In this document: in pieces, positions 49,938 to 61,084 of the stretch
Numbering within the stretch: the stretch's first letter is position 1
How the letters are laid out: every line of letters begins with the position of its first letter
Assembly (NCBI GenBank): GCA_014898415.1
Contig: RCTD01000022.1
Span: 744,001 to 808,000 of the forward strand
DNA: 64,000 bases
Direction: 5' to 3'
Origin: Stromatinia cepivora
Lineage: Eukaryota; Ascomycota; Leotiomycetes; Helotiales; Sclerotiniaceae
Program-made: the position numbers and the translations under genes
Notes under the pieces: generated by a model
The model's database searches: none
What the model was told of the DNA's origin: nothing
The model's input: only the letters and a program-made list of their open reading frames with translations

Positions 49938-52900
49938 TTATTCCCATTCGCCCTCATTATCATTACGCTCAACGGAAGCTCTTTTCCCGGTACCGGAACT
50001 CGTTCCCTTTGGTCTACCTCTTCCTCTAGGAACAGAACTAGACCTAGCTCTCTTCTTTCGGCCTCCTGCAGCTCCACTGGCACTCGCCTTTCTCTTGCGG
50101 CCTCTCCCGCTGCCACCAGGTGGACCAGGTGCACCATCTTCATCATCACTTGGCGTACTCATTCTCGCTCTCTCATCAGCCTCGTCATTTTCTGCCGAGA
50201 CTTTGAAGTCGTGATCTACATTAAGTAATTCCACGAACGCTCGACATTGCTCTTCCATTTTGTCCTCGGAATCATAGCTAGTCATCCTACCACAAACCTC
50301 ACCCCAAAATTTGTCCCCAGTAACGCTTGTGATTTTAACCGGAGCTCGACTGAGATCTTTATTTGCCCCTTTAACTTTCCCATCTCTGTTCATCAATCCA
50401 AATTGTCGACGAAGATAGGTTCGAGCCTCCCATATATTTGTAAGCATGATTGAAATTGCAGTGAGCTGTTGTAGGCGCATCGAATCTCGCTTTGGTACTT
50501 CAGGACGAACCTGACCATTTGCGTCGGTTTCATTCACTGGTTGATCGAGGCTGATGTGAAGGACCTCTGTTTCAATTGCATGAGCAATACCAGTTCCTGT
50601 AGCTGACACCAATTTCTCCATTGAATTTATGGTTGACAATAATTCATCCACAGTTTGGTATTCAAAGAAGGCTAGGTTCTCAATGATGAATTGTGCAAAA
50701 TCCAGATGATGTGGTAGATCTTCAATAGTGTCGAGCTTTGCAGGGTCAAAATTGATTCGAGAGCATAAGCTATCAAACAACTTCTTTCGATTCTTGACCT
50801 TACTGATCTTCATAACTTCAATCATCATCCAGAGTTTCGAAGTGAAAGGATTGAGTGTGGCGCCATGGGTGTCCTTGACTACATCTCTCTGGTATGCATA
50901 CGCAGCTAGTACAGCCCGCATATATTCCTTTTCAAGAATGGTCTCATGCTTCTCATGGAGAGCCTTGTGCTCCCGGAATGCGATATCGGCAATCTTGCTG
51001 GTAGGCGAAGTTTCAAGAGCGATGAGAGTACAGGCAGTCTCCTTGGGATGGACAAGACCTTGCCTATTGATGCTGGCCACAACTTCTGCCGCAAGAAGTG
51101 CTTCTTTATCTTGGCCACCAAGCGCAATACGTGCAATGTCCTTCAAGAATCTCTGCGCAATGTCCAATGCAACGCCATCACCTTGACTGCCACCCATAAC
51201 ACCCAACTTTGCCTTGGAATCAGTACCAGTGCCAATAGCGCCATCGACGCTTTCCTCTGATCGCTTCTCCTCGATTGAAAGATATTCTTTGAAAGCTCTC
51301 ATGACTATTGACTCGAGCTCCAAATCCTGGTCGCTGAATACTTGGATAAATGTGGTATAAACGTTGGCCGCAGAAAAGTTCTTTGGCCAAGATTGGCAAA
51401 CCATACCCATTGCATCGAGTGCATGCTTTCGAACTTCCATAGGTTGAGAGGGTGTTGCAAATGGAGCAAATGTATCGACCATCAATTTCGAAACCGATAT
51501 GCCTTTCATATTTGGGAATTCCTTTTCCTTGAAGACCTGGTGCTGAGGATCAAGGTCGCAGTGCTTACCACACATGCCACAAATAAGTAGAAGCTTCGTT
51601 AATTTCTTAACAAAATCAGCTCGCTTCGGATCGTTCAAGTCGATGGTTTTCATCTTCTGAATACCAGCCAAACTAGATAACACAACTCTGGTTAAGTTAT
51701 GATAATCGTCAAGGACGCTACTGATAATCCACAAACAAGCAACGATATCGTCCAAAATAGATTTGGGACTGCGTGTCATAGTTGGCAAAAGATCCTTTCT
51801 AATTGTGGTGAGAAAACCATGTTGAACTTTGGGTAAGCTAGGAAGAACATAGCGAAATATCACAACAACTGAACGATAAATAGCAGCCTCATCACCACTG
51901 CCGACATTTGAGACATATGGCTGCAATAGTTGAATCTGTTCGGCCGTGAATAGATTTGGATTGGATTTGGCAAATATGGTGAGTACTTCCAAAGCATCCC
52001 GAGCAGTTGGTGCATCGGAATCCTCGGAAGCTGGATTGTCAATAATTGTTTCGAACATTGCCGCAACAAGCGCCTTACAGACCTTAAAATTTGCATCAGG
52101 GTATTTCGACTTTGGTGAGAGTAGGTTCTGGAGGACTTTGTCTAGAACAGTAGACGTCCCGTTTTGTCGCTGAGCTGTCTTGATGATTAAAGTAACGTGG
52201 TCTGAAATAGCTAGTTTTGCTTGGGCGGATGTATCTTCGGATCCAGTTACTTTGTAGAAAGGTAACATCCAGACTTCCTCGATTGTCGACCGGGCCAATT
52301 CCTGAACACCATCATCAAGATCGGTGACTCTGTATAAAATGGCATCAGCGATAGAGGCCTTGACATCTTTGTTCGTATTATTCAAGTAGATGTCTTTCAA
52401 GAGTTTCATAGCTCGCTTTCGAACACCAACTCCACTATCGTTAACTCGTTGAAGAATACTGGGTGTCATCTCCACCTCGAGAGCTGGTACTAATGATATA
52501 CATTTTCCAATCAGGCCTAATGCCGAATCCCTTACACCAACTGAAGGATCGTTTGAGCAACGTAAAATCATTTGCTTAGCGGCAGGCTCTCGGTCAAGAA
52601 TGGTTGGATCTGTTTCCAGAACCTGATTGACACTTTTCAGACTCTTACTTCTGACAGTAGCTTGTTCACTGAACATTGAGCGAAGCAAGATATCAAGCAC
52701 ACGGCTGAAAGATTTGCAAAAATTCGAGTGTAATAATGTCAAAGAGTAGGCCAGACGGGCGTGACTAGGATCAACTGAGCCGTAACCATGCTCTGTAGAA
52801 AACCATCGTTTATCGGTGATCATCATCCTCAATCTGTATGCTACTTTACCATAATTCTCCTCGATGCGCTCGTGATCAGGGTCATCATCAGGAATATTAT

Positions 52901-55702
52901 CATATTCAGTTATCAATTGTGAGGCCCATTCAACGATTAAGAGAGAAACACTGCTTGTTAGTTGAGGATCGGAAAAGGAACGGTCTTCCATGAAGTCTAG
53001 GCACATTAAGTAAGGTCCACCCCATGTCAAGATCTCGTGAATGTTTGCTTCGTGTCTGAGCGTTTCCTCCGCCATCCTTGAGAGAGCCTGTCCCATACGA
53101 CCATCTCGATTTTCTAGTGAAGCAGAAGTCTTTCGAACATGAGAGTGTAGTTCGGATATTGCTGCGCCCATCGACCCTAGTAAATCAAGAGCCATGTTCT
53201 TGGCAGGAGCAGGCGTTTTGTCTGCTTCAGCAAGTTGCACCATCTTGAATAGAAATAGGCGTAAAAGCAGTTCGGCGGCAGGCCAGTCCGTAGAATTTAG
53301 ACACGTAATAAAGTCTTCAACAAACAGATCAAGGAGATTTCGGTATGGGGTATCGCCATTTTTCGTGGATTTGATCGCTCTACTAACAATGAAGTTAACC
53401 ACATATCCAGTGTTTTGTGTCGCACTTTCTAGTAATGAAGCTCCGCAATCCTTAAGTTCTTGAATTGCTGTGACGTTCTGTTCAATTGCTCGTTTTTCCG
53501 TGTCATATCGACGACGACTATCGGCATCATTGATTCCATCCTCTTGGGTCTCATCATCTCCGGTGAGAGCATCGTGGGCCTTGCGTCTTCGCTTTTCTTT
53601 CGCATCATCCGACTTGCTGGCGCTTGTCTGAATCAACTTCATGATTAGTGCCGAGACAAGTTGGATGCTTCCGCCATCCGCTAATTTGAATTGACGAGCG
53701 CTTTGTTTAGAGACAGGGAGCTTCTCCAAGGATGTCAGAATCTCATTGAAAATCTCCGCTCTTTCTTTTGGATTGTTATTGAAGACTTGCGCAAGCACGT
53801 CCATCGCTATTACACGGAGATTGTCGAATTTCGAGATACCAAGTATGGAGTCCTTCTCGGCGTGAGCATTCTCGACAAATATCAACTTAGAAGCTGCAAA
53901 TTCAAGACTGTTGATGACCGTTTCAGACAGATCAATATTGGCCACGAGAACAGCCATGAGCGACAAAAGGCGTCGACATTGGGCAAGTAGATTAAGAATA
54001 ACCTTTTTCTGAGTGGACAGTAGCTTGAACAATGTTGAAGTGGATCCCGTACTGCGCAGTTCCACAATTGGAATTATGAAAGACTCCATAATATTTTTGA
54101 AGGCGTTCAAGGCCGATTGAATTAGATCTTCCGAGTACAACTGCTTTTCGTCACGCCCACCAGTCATAACTCTGAGTGAGGTGCGAGCAGATTTGAGTCC
54201 AAGTTCTGCATTCGCAATTTGCAAAAATAGGGTTTCCACATCCGACTCTCCCATATCCTCGTCAATCTTCAAATCAAGTGTCTCGGCGTCTTTCAAAGCA
54301 GCCTCAGAGAGTTTTTGAATCCGAATCAAATCCTCCAAGGGTACCTGTTTGAATCTACCAACCTCAATAATCCTATTCAGGAGGGCCTCAAGTCGCATTT
54401 GGGGATTAGCCGCGAGACTAATTCCTTCATTCGTCGAAATAAAGAAATTGTTAGAAACATCAGTATCGGGTTGAAATTGATTTTCAGCCTCAAAAACATC
54501 TTGAAGATATTCTCGTAGATTTCGCGCAGCAATTTCGGCCTTCTCTCTTTGGTCGATCACCCCAGACACATTTTCTTCGTATTCATCGGAGCCCACTCGT
54601 CTTCTTTTTCTGGCAGGACTGTCAGGCGAGTCTGGAAGACCTTCCACAACCTTGTACTCTTCTGGTCGTATTTGGGATTGTGGTATTACGACGGATATGC
54701 TTGGTTGTGGCGAAGATGGTGGAATGTTTTGGCTTTGCTGGCCATCTTGAATAGCGGCAGGTGCAACTCGTGGAGGTGGAGGAATCTGTAATTGGACATG
54801 CGATGTTTGAGGACTGATTTTTGTGACATGTGAAGTTGCAGGAATTGGGCTTTGTTTGTGAACAGATGTAGGTGCCTTTGGCAAAGGAATTTCGACCGCG
54901 ATTTGCGACTTTGGCCTAGGTGTAATATTCGCATGCTCGACAACAGGCTTCGTAGTAATAGCTTCGGGAAATATGGTAGCATTTGCATTCGCATTATGGG
55001 CCTGCAAGTTTGCATTCACAAAACTACTACTTGATTTCGTCTGAGACTTAGTTCTCTGCTTCTGAATTTTGTGCCTCATGGCTGGCGCGTCTGAACGTTC
55101 CGCAGTTCTATATTCCACCTTTGTTGAGTCATATAGCATTTGCGCAAACGGTGAAAGATTTGGTTTCAAAGGAGTAGAATCGGGGAGTGATGCAATCTTT
55201 GGTCCGATCTTGAAGTTGCTTTTTGTATGTTAGTCAGCTCAAACTGTTTGCTGGACTCTAACCTTACTATTCTGTATGCTCTTTTGGCTTAAGCAACTTT
55301 TCAAGGTCTTTCAAAGTTCTTTGTAGGCGCTGGGAGGTCTGATATGGGTTTGTTGCTTCGGCGTTCAAACTTTCCAGACTTTGTCTGCCCTGTTGAGTTT
55401 CTGCTGCATTTGGAAATAATGAGGAGGAAGAACCGAGTCCAATTGTAGGTAAGGGGATAATGTCTGCGAATTGAGTGTTATTAGTAAAATTGATAATGGT
55501 GTTTGAGGATATCTTTGAAAAGTGAAAGAAAAGGTGAGGTACCAGAATTGAACGGCACAACAGAGGAGAAAGGTGAGTAGGGAAGAGCTTCGTCGACAGT
55601 GAATGGGCGTGGCCTCATGTTACGAGTTTCTCTTGAAGAAGACGCGCCATTTGTCCCATTATGGCCAATGTGGTAGCCATACCCATTACTACTTGAATCC
55701 AT
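49938..55702 (-). CDS. SCC2: Cohesin loader subunit Scc2/Mis4/NIPBL, 3 exons
   Basis: HEAT-repeat subunit that, with Scc4, loads cohesin on chromosomes and stimulates its ATPase; nuclear. Exons are 55702-55543, 55463-55268 and 55218-49938, with introns of 79 and 49 bp, giving 1878 aa, the normal size for filamentous fungi. The N-terminal 450 residues are disordered and Pro/Ser-rich with a putative NLS (ARKRRRVGSDEYEE). HEAT repeats run over about 700-1600 (e.g. LLLRLFLFKMVQLAEADKTP; ILRCSNDPSVGVRDSALGLI; RVNDSGVGVRKRAMKLLKDIY; FCKSFSRVLDILLRSMFSEQ), with the Nipped-B C-terminal region after. The tail is basic and Gly-rich (GRGRKRKASASGAAGGRKKR). Start Met (MDSSSNGYGYH) is the first ATG in frame. 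Confidence 0.93.
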
Positions 55703-56032
55703 GGTGAGGGTATTCGGTATGGTGTGTGGGCGCAAGGCCGAAAGCTCGCTCGTGAAGGTAGGTATGTATTGATGAGATAAAAAAGTCCCAATAGAATTAT
55801 TTTTACATGATCATTTTGTTGTACAATCCCAAATCATTATTCGTAATGTATACCCGTCTTTCGTGAAAGCACTATAAAGCTGTCGACAAAACAACCTTTT
55901 CAACTTCACCATTAGTTAGTAGCCGTCTGTAGTAGGTAGGCAGGCAGCCTTGCGCTATCTTTGGATTGGATGGCTCTGGATGGGCCTTTTACTAGCGCGA
56001 CTTCTTTCCTTTTGGGCTTCGGCCTTGCATTA

Positions 56033-56605
56033 ATGAATGCATGGTTATTTATTTTCGAAGAACACGACAAACGAAGGGGTACTTCAAAATTGTCTGTGGT
56101 AGATTCTCTTATATTTTGTACAGATTGTGATAAACTTTTCGGAAAGTTCTACTAGTAGTGGGAATATTATTTTGATATGCGATTGTTGTGGAGTAGAAAA
56201 TGGAAGTATTCCATTCGCATTTTGTTTCCCATTGTGGGAGTGAATATCCCCGATCAAACTTTACTTCTAGATACTGCACTGCAGAGAAGGCTAAATCAAG
56301 CAATGAGCAAAACGCCATGCCCAGAATGCGGCGCAAAGAAGGTTAGGTTTTTAAAGGCAGTAAGTACAACTGTACTTGTGATAACAAGTAAATTGACTAT
56401 CTTGGGATATGATTGTCTTTTCAATACTGACATATTTTAGGTAGACCGAGAACAATTGATTCGCGCCATATGGTGTAATGAAGGTCACTTCATGATTCGC
56501 GAATTGTATAACATTTGGCAGGACTTGGCTTCGTATCTGGTGTTAGGTAGAAGAAATTTGCAATATGTTAATGGCCCAAGCACTTTGGCACCAGCCATCA
56601 TTTGA
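56033..56605 (+). pseudogene. Zinc-ribbon relic resembling RNA polymerase I subunit RPA12
   Basis: Frame 1 reads SVVDSLIFCTDCDKL (cysteines at 56117 and 56126), much like the RPA12 N-terminal ribbon. It hits two TAG stops at about 56153-56158. One base over, the frame continues SESSTSSGNIILICDCCGVEN (cysteines near 56178-56189), the expected second half of that ribbon. Returning to frame 1 gives VNIPDQTLLLDTALQRRLNQ and SKTPCPECGAKKVRFLKA, resembling the RPA12 linker and the first half of its C-terminal ribbon. A GTAAGT...TTTTAG intron (56360-56440) leads to an exon ending at 56605 that lacks the usual QLRSADEG motif. So the locus looks like a decayed or misassembled copy. Identification rests on cysteine spacing and short motifs only. 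Confidence 0.4.
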
Positions 56606-56644
56606 ATTAAATACAGGCAACGAATCTTTCGAGAATATAAACAA

Positions 56645-57812
56645 TTAAGCCGCAGCAACAGCTTCCTTCTCTGGGATGAACGCATACTCAGTTTCCCCGT
56701 TCTTCTCAAACTCCGCCATATCCAACGCAACAATAACACTATCCCTCACAACCTTGTCCTTATCATCCAAGAACTTCTTCAGTGTGACCTCAACACCTTC
56801 CTCGTCACCTAAGCTTCCCAGAGCCTCAGCCGCCTCATGTCTGACCATGCTAGCCTCCTCCAAATTACTGAGAGATCCAATAAGAGCAGGGATGGATGCT
56901 GGATGAGATAATTGTCCAAAAACGAAGGCAATTTCGTGTCTGAAAAGTGCGGACGGATCATGGAGACCTTTTGCGAGGGCAAGAACAGCAGGAACGGCGG
57001 TAGGAAGATCAGGAGGTGATGCAAGATCCCGAAGAGCAAACATGGCTCTGTATCGTTTGAATAAAGAATTTTTGGTATCTAACAATGTTTCCTCGAGTCT
57101 CTCGATTGACAATGATCCTGAGTTTGCTTCTGCGGTTGGTGGAGCTGGGTCAATTGATGCGAAATCCCTATAATCGCAAGAATTGTTAGTACTGCAATAC
57201 AAAACTTATCCCAGACGATCAGTAAAAAACTCTCTGCTGCATGGGAACAAAGAGCACATCGCCCCATCTGCTGTGTGCAAATACCCGTTCTTCTGAATAA
57301 ATAAAAATTTCCACTCACGATTGTCGTAGCTTTTCTGCTTTGCCCGCATCTGAATGCTCCCACTCAATTCTCTCCACACTCAACTCACACGTCTGGCTCA
57401 CCTCAACCGGCTCAGTAGTATCATCCCTTCTCTCCTGAAGCAACTGCAAAGAATCCTTATCACCCAACGCACCCAATGCCTCCGCAGCCTCATGTCTAAC
57501 CATACTGTTCTCCTCGCGGTTCTCTAACACAGCTCTTAAATATTTTGAACACTCGAGATTCCTCGTCTGACCCAAGCAATAGGCAAGCTCATGTTTCAAA
57601 AGTGCGGAAGGAGAAGTAAATGCAGCGGCGATGGCTTCGATAGCGGGGATATGGGAGGGTGAAGATGGGATAGAGGCGAGATGTTTGAGGGAGAAGAGGG
57701 CGCGGATACGGAAATCGAGTGGAGTACTTTCTGAGCAGAGGGTTTTTCGCAAAGTGAGGACGGTGGCATCTGCCGCCTCTTCTGGAGCAGGAGATGTTGC
57801 TGATGGAGCCAT
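56645..57812 (-). CDS. LIA1: Deoxyhypusine hydroxylase (DOHH), 2 exons
   Basis: Di-iron HEAT-repeat monooxygenase that completes hypusine formation on translation factor eIF5A; cytosolic. Exons are 57812-57319 and 57167-56645, with a 151-bp intron (GTGAGT...TTATAG) rebuilding a Ser codon, giving 338 aa. Two symmetrical four-helix halves each hold two His-Glu metal ligands: His74-Glu75 ([12 protein letters not shown]), His107-Glu108 ([12 protein letters not shown]), His242-Glu243 ([12 protein letters not shown]) and His275-Glu276 ([12 protein letters not shown]). All four HE pairs are present, so the enzyme should be active. It ends 40 bp from the convergent RPA12-like relic. Confidence 0.95.
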
Positions 57813-58230
57813 ATCGATAAAATTTGTTGTATATGATCGTAAAAGGTGTTGTGGTAGAAATGTTGTGATTTTTTAAGAAAAAGAAATAGGTAGATGGGAA
57901 AAATAAATTTAGAAGTATTGAAGCTTCCGGTCTTATTCAAAATCAGAAGTTCGGTGCCCTTTAAACTGCCGCACTTATTAAAAAAATGCGGCGGGGTTGC
58001 GCTTAGATTACGTAATATAATACATGCATCAGATCTCGTGCATGTAAAAGTGGAGAGGCTAGTAGTCAGAAAAAAATACAGCAGGTACGTGGGGCACCTC
58101 TAACAAAAGGTGAGATGTATGGAATTCCCCTCCCCCCACCCAAAAAAATCCGAAAAAACCAAAAATAAGTCGAAAAATATGGTTGAAATTCAGGGTCGAA
58201 CTGAATTAGCAAACAAGCTTCAGAAGAGAA

Positions 58231-58301
58231 GGTCGTAATAGGAATCGAACCAATATCTCCGGAATCAGAATCCGACGTGCTGACCATTACACCATACAAC
58301 C
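58231..58301 (-). tRNA. tRNA-Gln (CTG anticodon)
   Basis: The minus strand folds as a cloverleaf. Acceptor stem GGTTGTA pairs with TACGACC (one G-T). The D arm contains the eukaryotic TGGTGTAATGGTCAGCA. Anticodon stem TCGGA/TCCGG (one G-T) encloses loop TTCTGAT, anticodon CTG, reading CAG. The T arm is GGTTCGATTCC, with one T-T mismatch in the stem. There is no intron. The D arm with an AATGG box and the GGTT start are typical of eukaryotic tRNA-Gln. Confidence 0.85.
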
Positions 58302-58532
58302 ATTTTTGGGGAAATCTTGTTATGGTCATCCATTCAAATTTTGATATATATATATATTAATTCTAAAGTTTAGGTAACTCAATCCCTGTTAAGGAGTCGA
58401 TCAAAATCGAGCGGGACAAAAATCGCAGAATCCATCATCAAGGCCAAATTCACACAAGTTCAGTAATATTTGAGCAGGGAAGTATGGTTATTGAAGGTAG
58501 AGATATCATTATATTCTCTGTGTGAGATCACT

Positions 58533-58759
58533 CAGGTTATCCAATAATCCGGACTGCAGTCCAACAATGAGAAGCTTTTGGATTCCTGAATGTATTTAAG
58601 ATATTCAAATTATATTTAAATATTTCTAATTTTTTTAATATTAAATTTAATTAGAATATTCAAATTACTTGAAACATTGAATTATATTCAAACATTCAAA
58701 GAATTTCGATCATTGAAAGCTTAAACCTAGTCTGCCAGTCCGGACTATTGGACACCCTG
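58533..58759. mobile_element. 227-bp MITE-like element with CAGG...CCTG terminal inverted repeats
   Basis: The left end reads CAGGTTATCCAATAATCC, then GGACTGcag. The right end on the minus strand reads CAGGGTGTCCAATAGTCC, then GGACTGgcag. The terminal match is about 25 bp, with a weaker inward match around aagctttt. The interior is about 80 percent A/T and non-coding. A truncated copy of the same family is at 545-652. Expected TA target duplications of Tc1/mariner or pogo-type elements are not evident, so assignment to that superfamily is only a guess. Confidence 0.75.
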
Positions 58760-61084
58760 ATATTATCATTTCCGTTCATGATTTCGTGTTTCCAATCCTA
58801 CAACCGTCCCCTCTAGCTTTGACGATAGATTCGGCTCTTTATACGGATTCGAGCCTGTATCTCCCTACAGCCGAGCATATCCTTCTTCCATGGAGTAGGA
58901 ATATAATCCACTAGCTGACGGACACTGTTTCGCATGAACGCAGTGTATCTTTATCTTCTCCTTGTGCAATAAATAGCCACAAGTCATGAATTAGCCATAT
59001 AAATCTTAGCAGGTAGATGGTCTAGTTATTTTAAACGTGGAGAAATAGCTTCATAAACCTCTACAAGTGTAGACATGAGGTCTAACCCTCTTGATAGACA
59101 CACCTCCCCAAATCCACTTCAACTGCCGTGCTGCCTGACTGCTTCCATCATCACTACTTCCCACTACAAGTACACCGACCCGATATCTTATCTTGTCCCC
59201 TCTTCCAACCACGTTGCTCGCCCAGCACGCTTCCCATTTTATAATACCACTCTGATCATAGAACCTTCACTGCCATGTAATGAAGTATGTTTATACTGTG
59301 AAGTCTGTCGCTAGTACTCGAATCCAATTCATTCTCAAGGGAATCTCCATTGATAGTAGCGTTCACTTTGGAGCACCATATTCAGATTCTGCCATCAACT
59401 TCAGACACCATCTTAACCACAAATTTGGCAAAAAGAGGTTTTCAGCAAGACCCCTACACGAAAGATCAGTAATAGTAAGTCGGCAGAATATACCTCTGAG
59501 CGCTGCATTTGCGAATGCTAAACTCGAATACCGAACGCTGTGTGTATTCATCGACGATTCTACACATCCACAAATATTTCAGAATTTCATCCATCAGACT
59601 GCCAAAATCTACTATTGTCCAATTCCTGCAAACTATCCTCTCACAAATCATGACTTCAAACAATGCAACAATGATAGCCACCATACTTCTCAAAACAATA
59701 ACCCTAATACCTTTAACGCAGAAGATATCGGTACTGACACCGATACGCAATTCAACGAAACCAGTAATTCATTGTAACCAAGCCAAAAGATACAGCAGTC
59801 GATGAGATCGACCTCACAAAAGATGGGGAGAAAATAAACCTGTTCGTCGAAAAAGTCTCTCGGATTTTGTGTCATAATTGCGGCACTCGCCTTCTCAGAA
59901 TTGCTGACTTTAATGGAATTCGAAGCAACAATTACATCCACTGCACTTCCAATATCATCACGAAACCTTTATGATGGAAAGCTCTTTCTTCATATGCTTA
60001 TCAATAGATACTATTTAACTCAATATCTAGCCCTCCCACCACTAAATATAATATCCCCGTCTTTATCAAATACCAACAAGTAAAACACAGAACTGCTTTC
60101 CAGCATTATTCAAAAAGTTAGCAAATTTAATAGTCAACAATAGTTCATAATCTCTATCACGCAGCTTTCACCACGACAGGTAATAGTCTTCTGAGTCCCA
60201 GAGGTACGACTAACTAGCATCAAAATCCCGATTGCCAGACAACAAATCCAAGGCGTTGGCGCCGCTAAAATCAAGATCCTCATCGAGAATCGAGATTATT
60301 GCATGTGGTATCCATCCGCTAAGAGAACAATGAAGATAGTCAGGTATCATATTTAATATCGTCCCTCTCGGTACGGCGCTCCGCGCTCTCTTCGGGGCCT
60401 AATTGCTAAACACATTGTAGCGTTGTGTAATTTGTCTCGATGTACCAATCGGTGAATAGCATTGCTTAACTTATTTATATTCCTCCAGCTCAAATCGGAT
60501 GACACAGTAAATTATATGATGAGACAGAAAAATATCGACTAGCTTGGGAACATCATCTTCAACTCGCAGTAATCTCTGTCCTCACGACAATTCCCCAATT
60601 ATCTGCCTCTTTGACGCACCAGGAAATGTAACCTAGGCTGAACTTTTCCAATCACGATGATTGAATCTCTGCGTGGAAGAATATAACGCGGTTGGTAGGT
60701 GGAACCAACAATATAATGCAGGAACTGAATGGACTAACTCAGTGGATCACCACCGTTGACTGTGTAGATCATATTGTTGGCATACAGAACAGTACCAGTA
60801 GTCCGCAGTTTATTCATATTACCAAGACTCCGAAGCACGCGAATGAAATGACACAGTTTAGATGCGTAAGTACTCACTACATACAGACTTCGGTACCGTG
60901 GATAAGCTCAATTGTAAACACATTTGCATTTATCATTTAAATGGCCATTAAGTTAAAAGCGTTATAACCATCTTCCAGAAAATTTCATCGTTCTAAAGAA
61001 ACAATACAAGTCATGTGTCATATCCATGGCGATAACATTATAAAAGTCAAAAAGCTTCCTTCTCTTTTAAATTCCAAACATCCA

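Larger units (their letters stand above)
57813..61084. other. Gene-poor region with tRNA-Gln and a TIR element
   Basis: About 3.3 kb. Apart from the tRNA (58231-58301) and the 227-bp element (58533-58759) I recognise nothing. A 165-codon plus frame at 59280-59777 and opposing minus frames over 59363-59941 overlap one another. None shows a motif, so this may be chance or an eroded gene. Confidence 0.5.

Noticed and set aside
59280..59777. 165-codon plus frame, with overlapping minus frames
   Set aside because: No motif, biased composition or splice-consistent extension. Overlapping frames on both strands suggest chance or erosion.
60692..60940. 82-codon plus frame considered as a remnant of a mycosporine-cluster partner
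   Set aside because: No methyltransferase or ATP-grasp motif can be seen.
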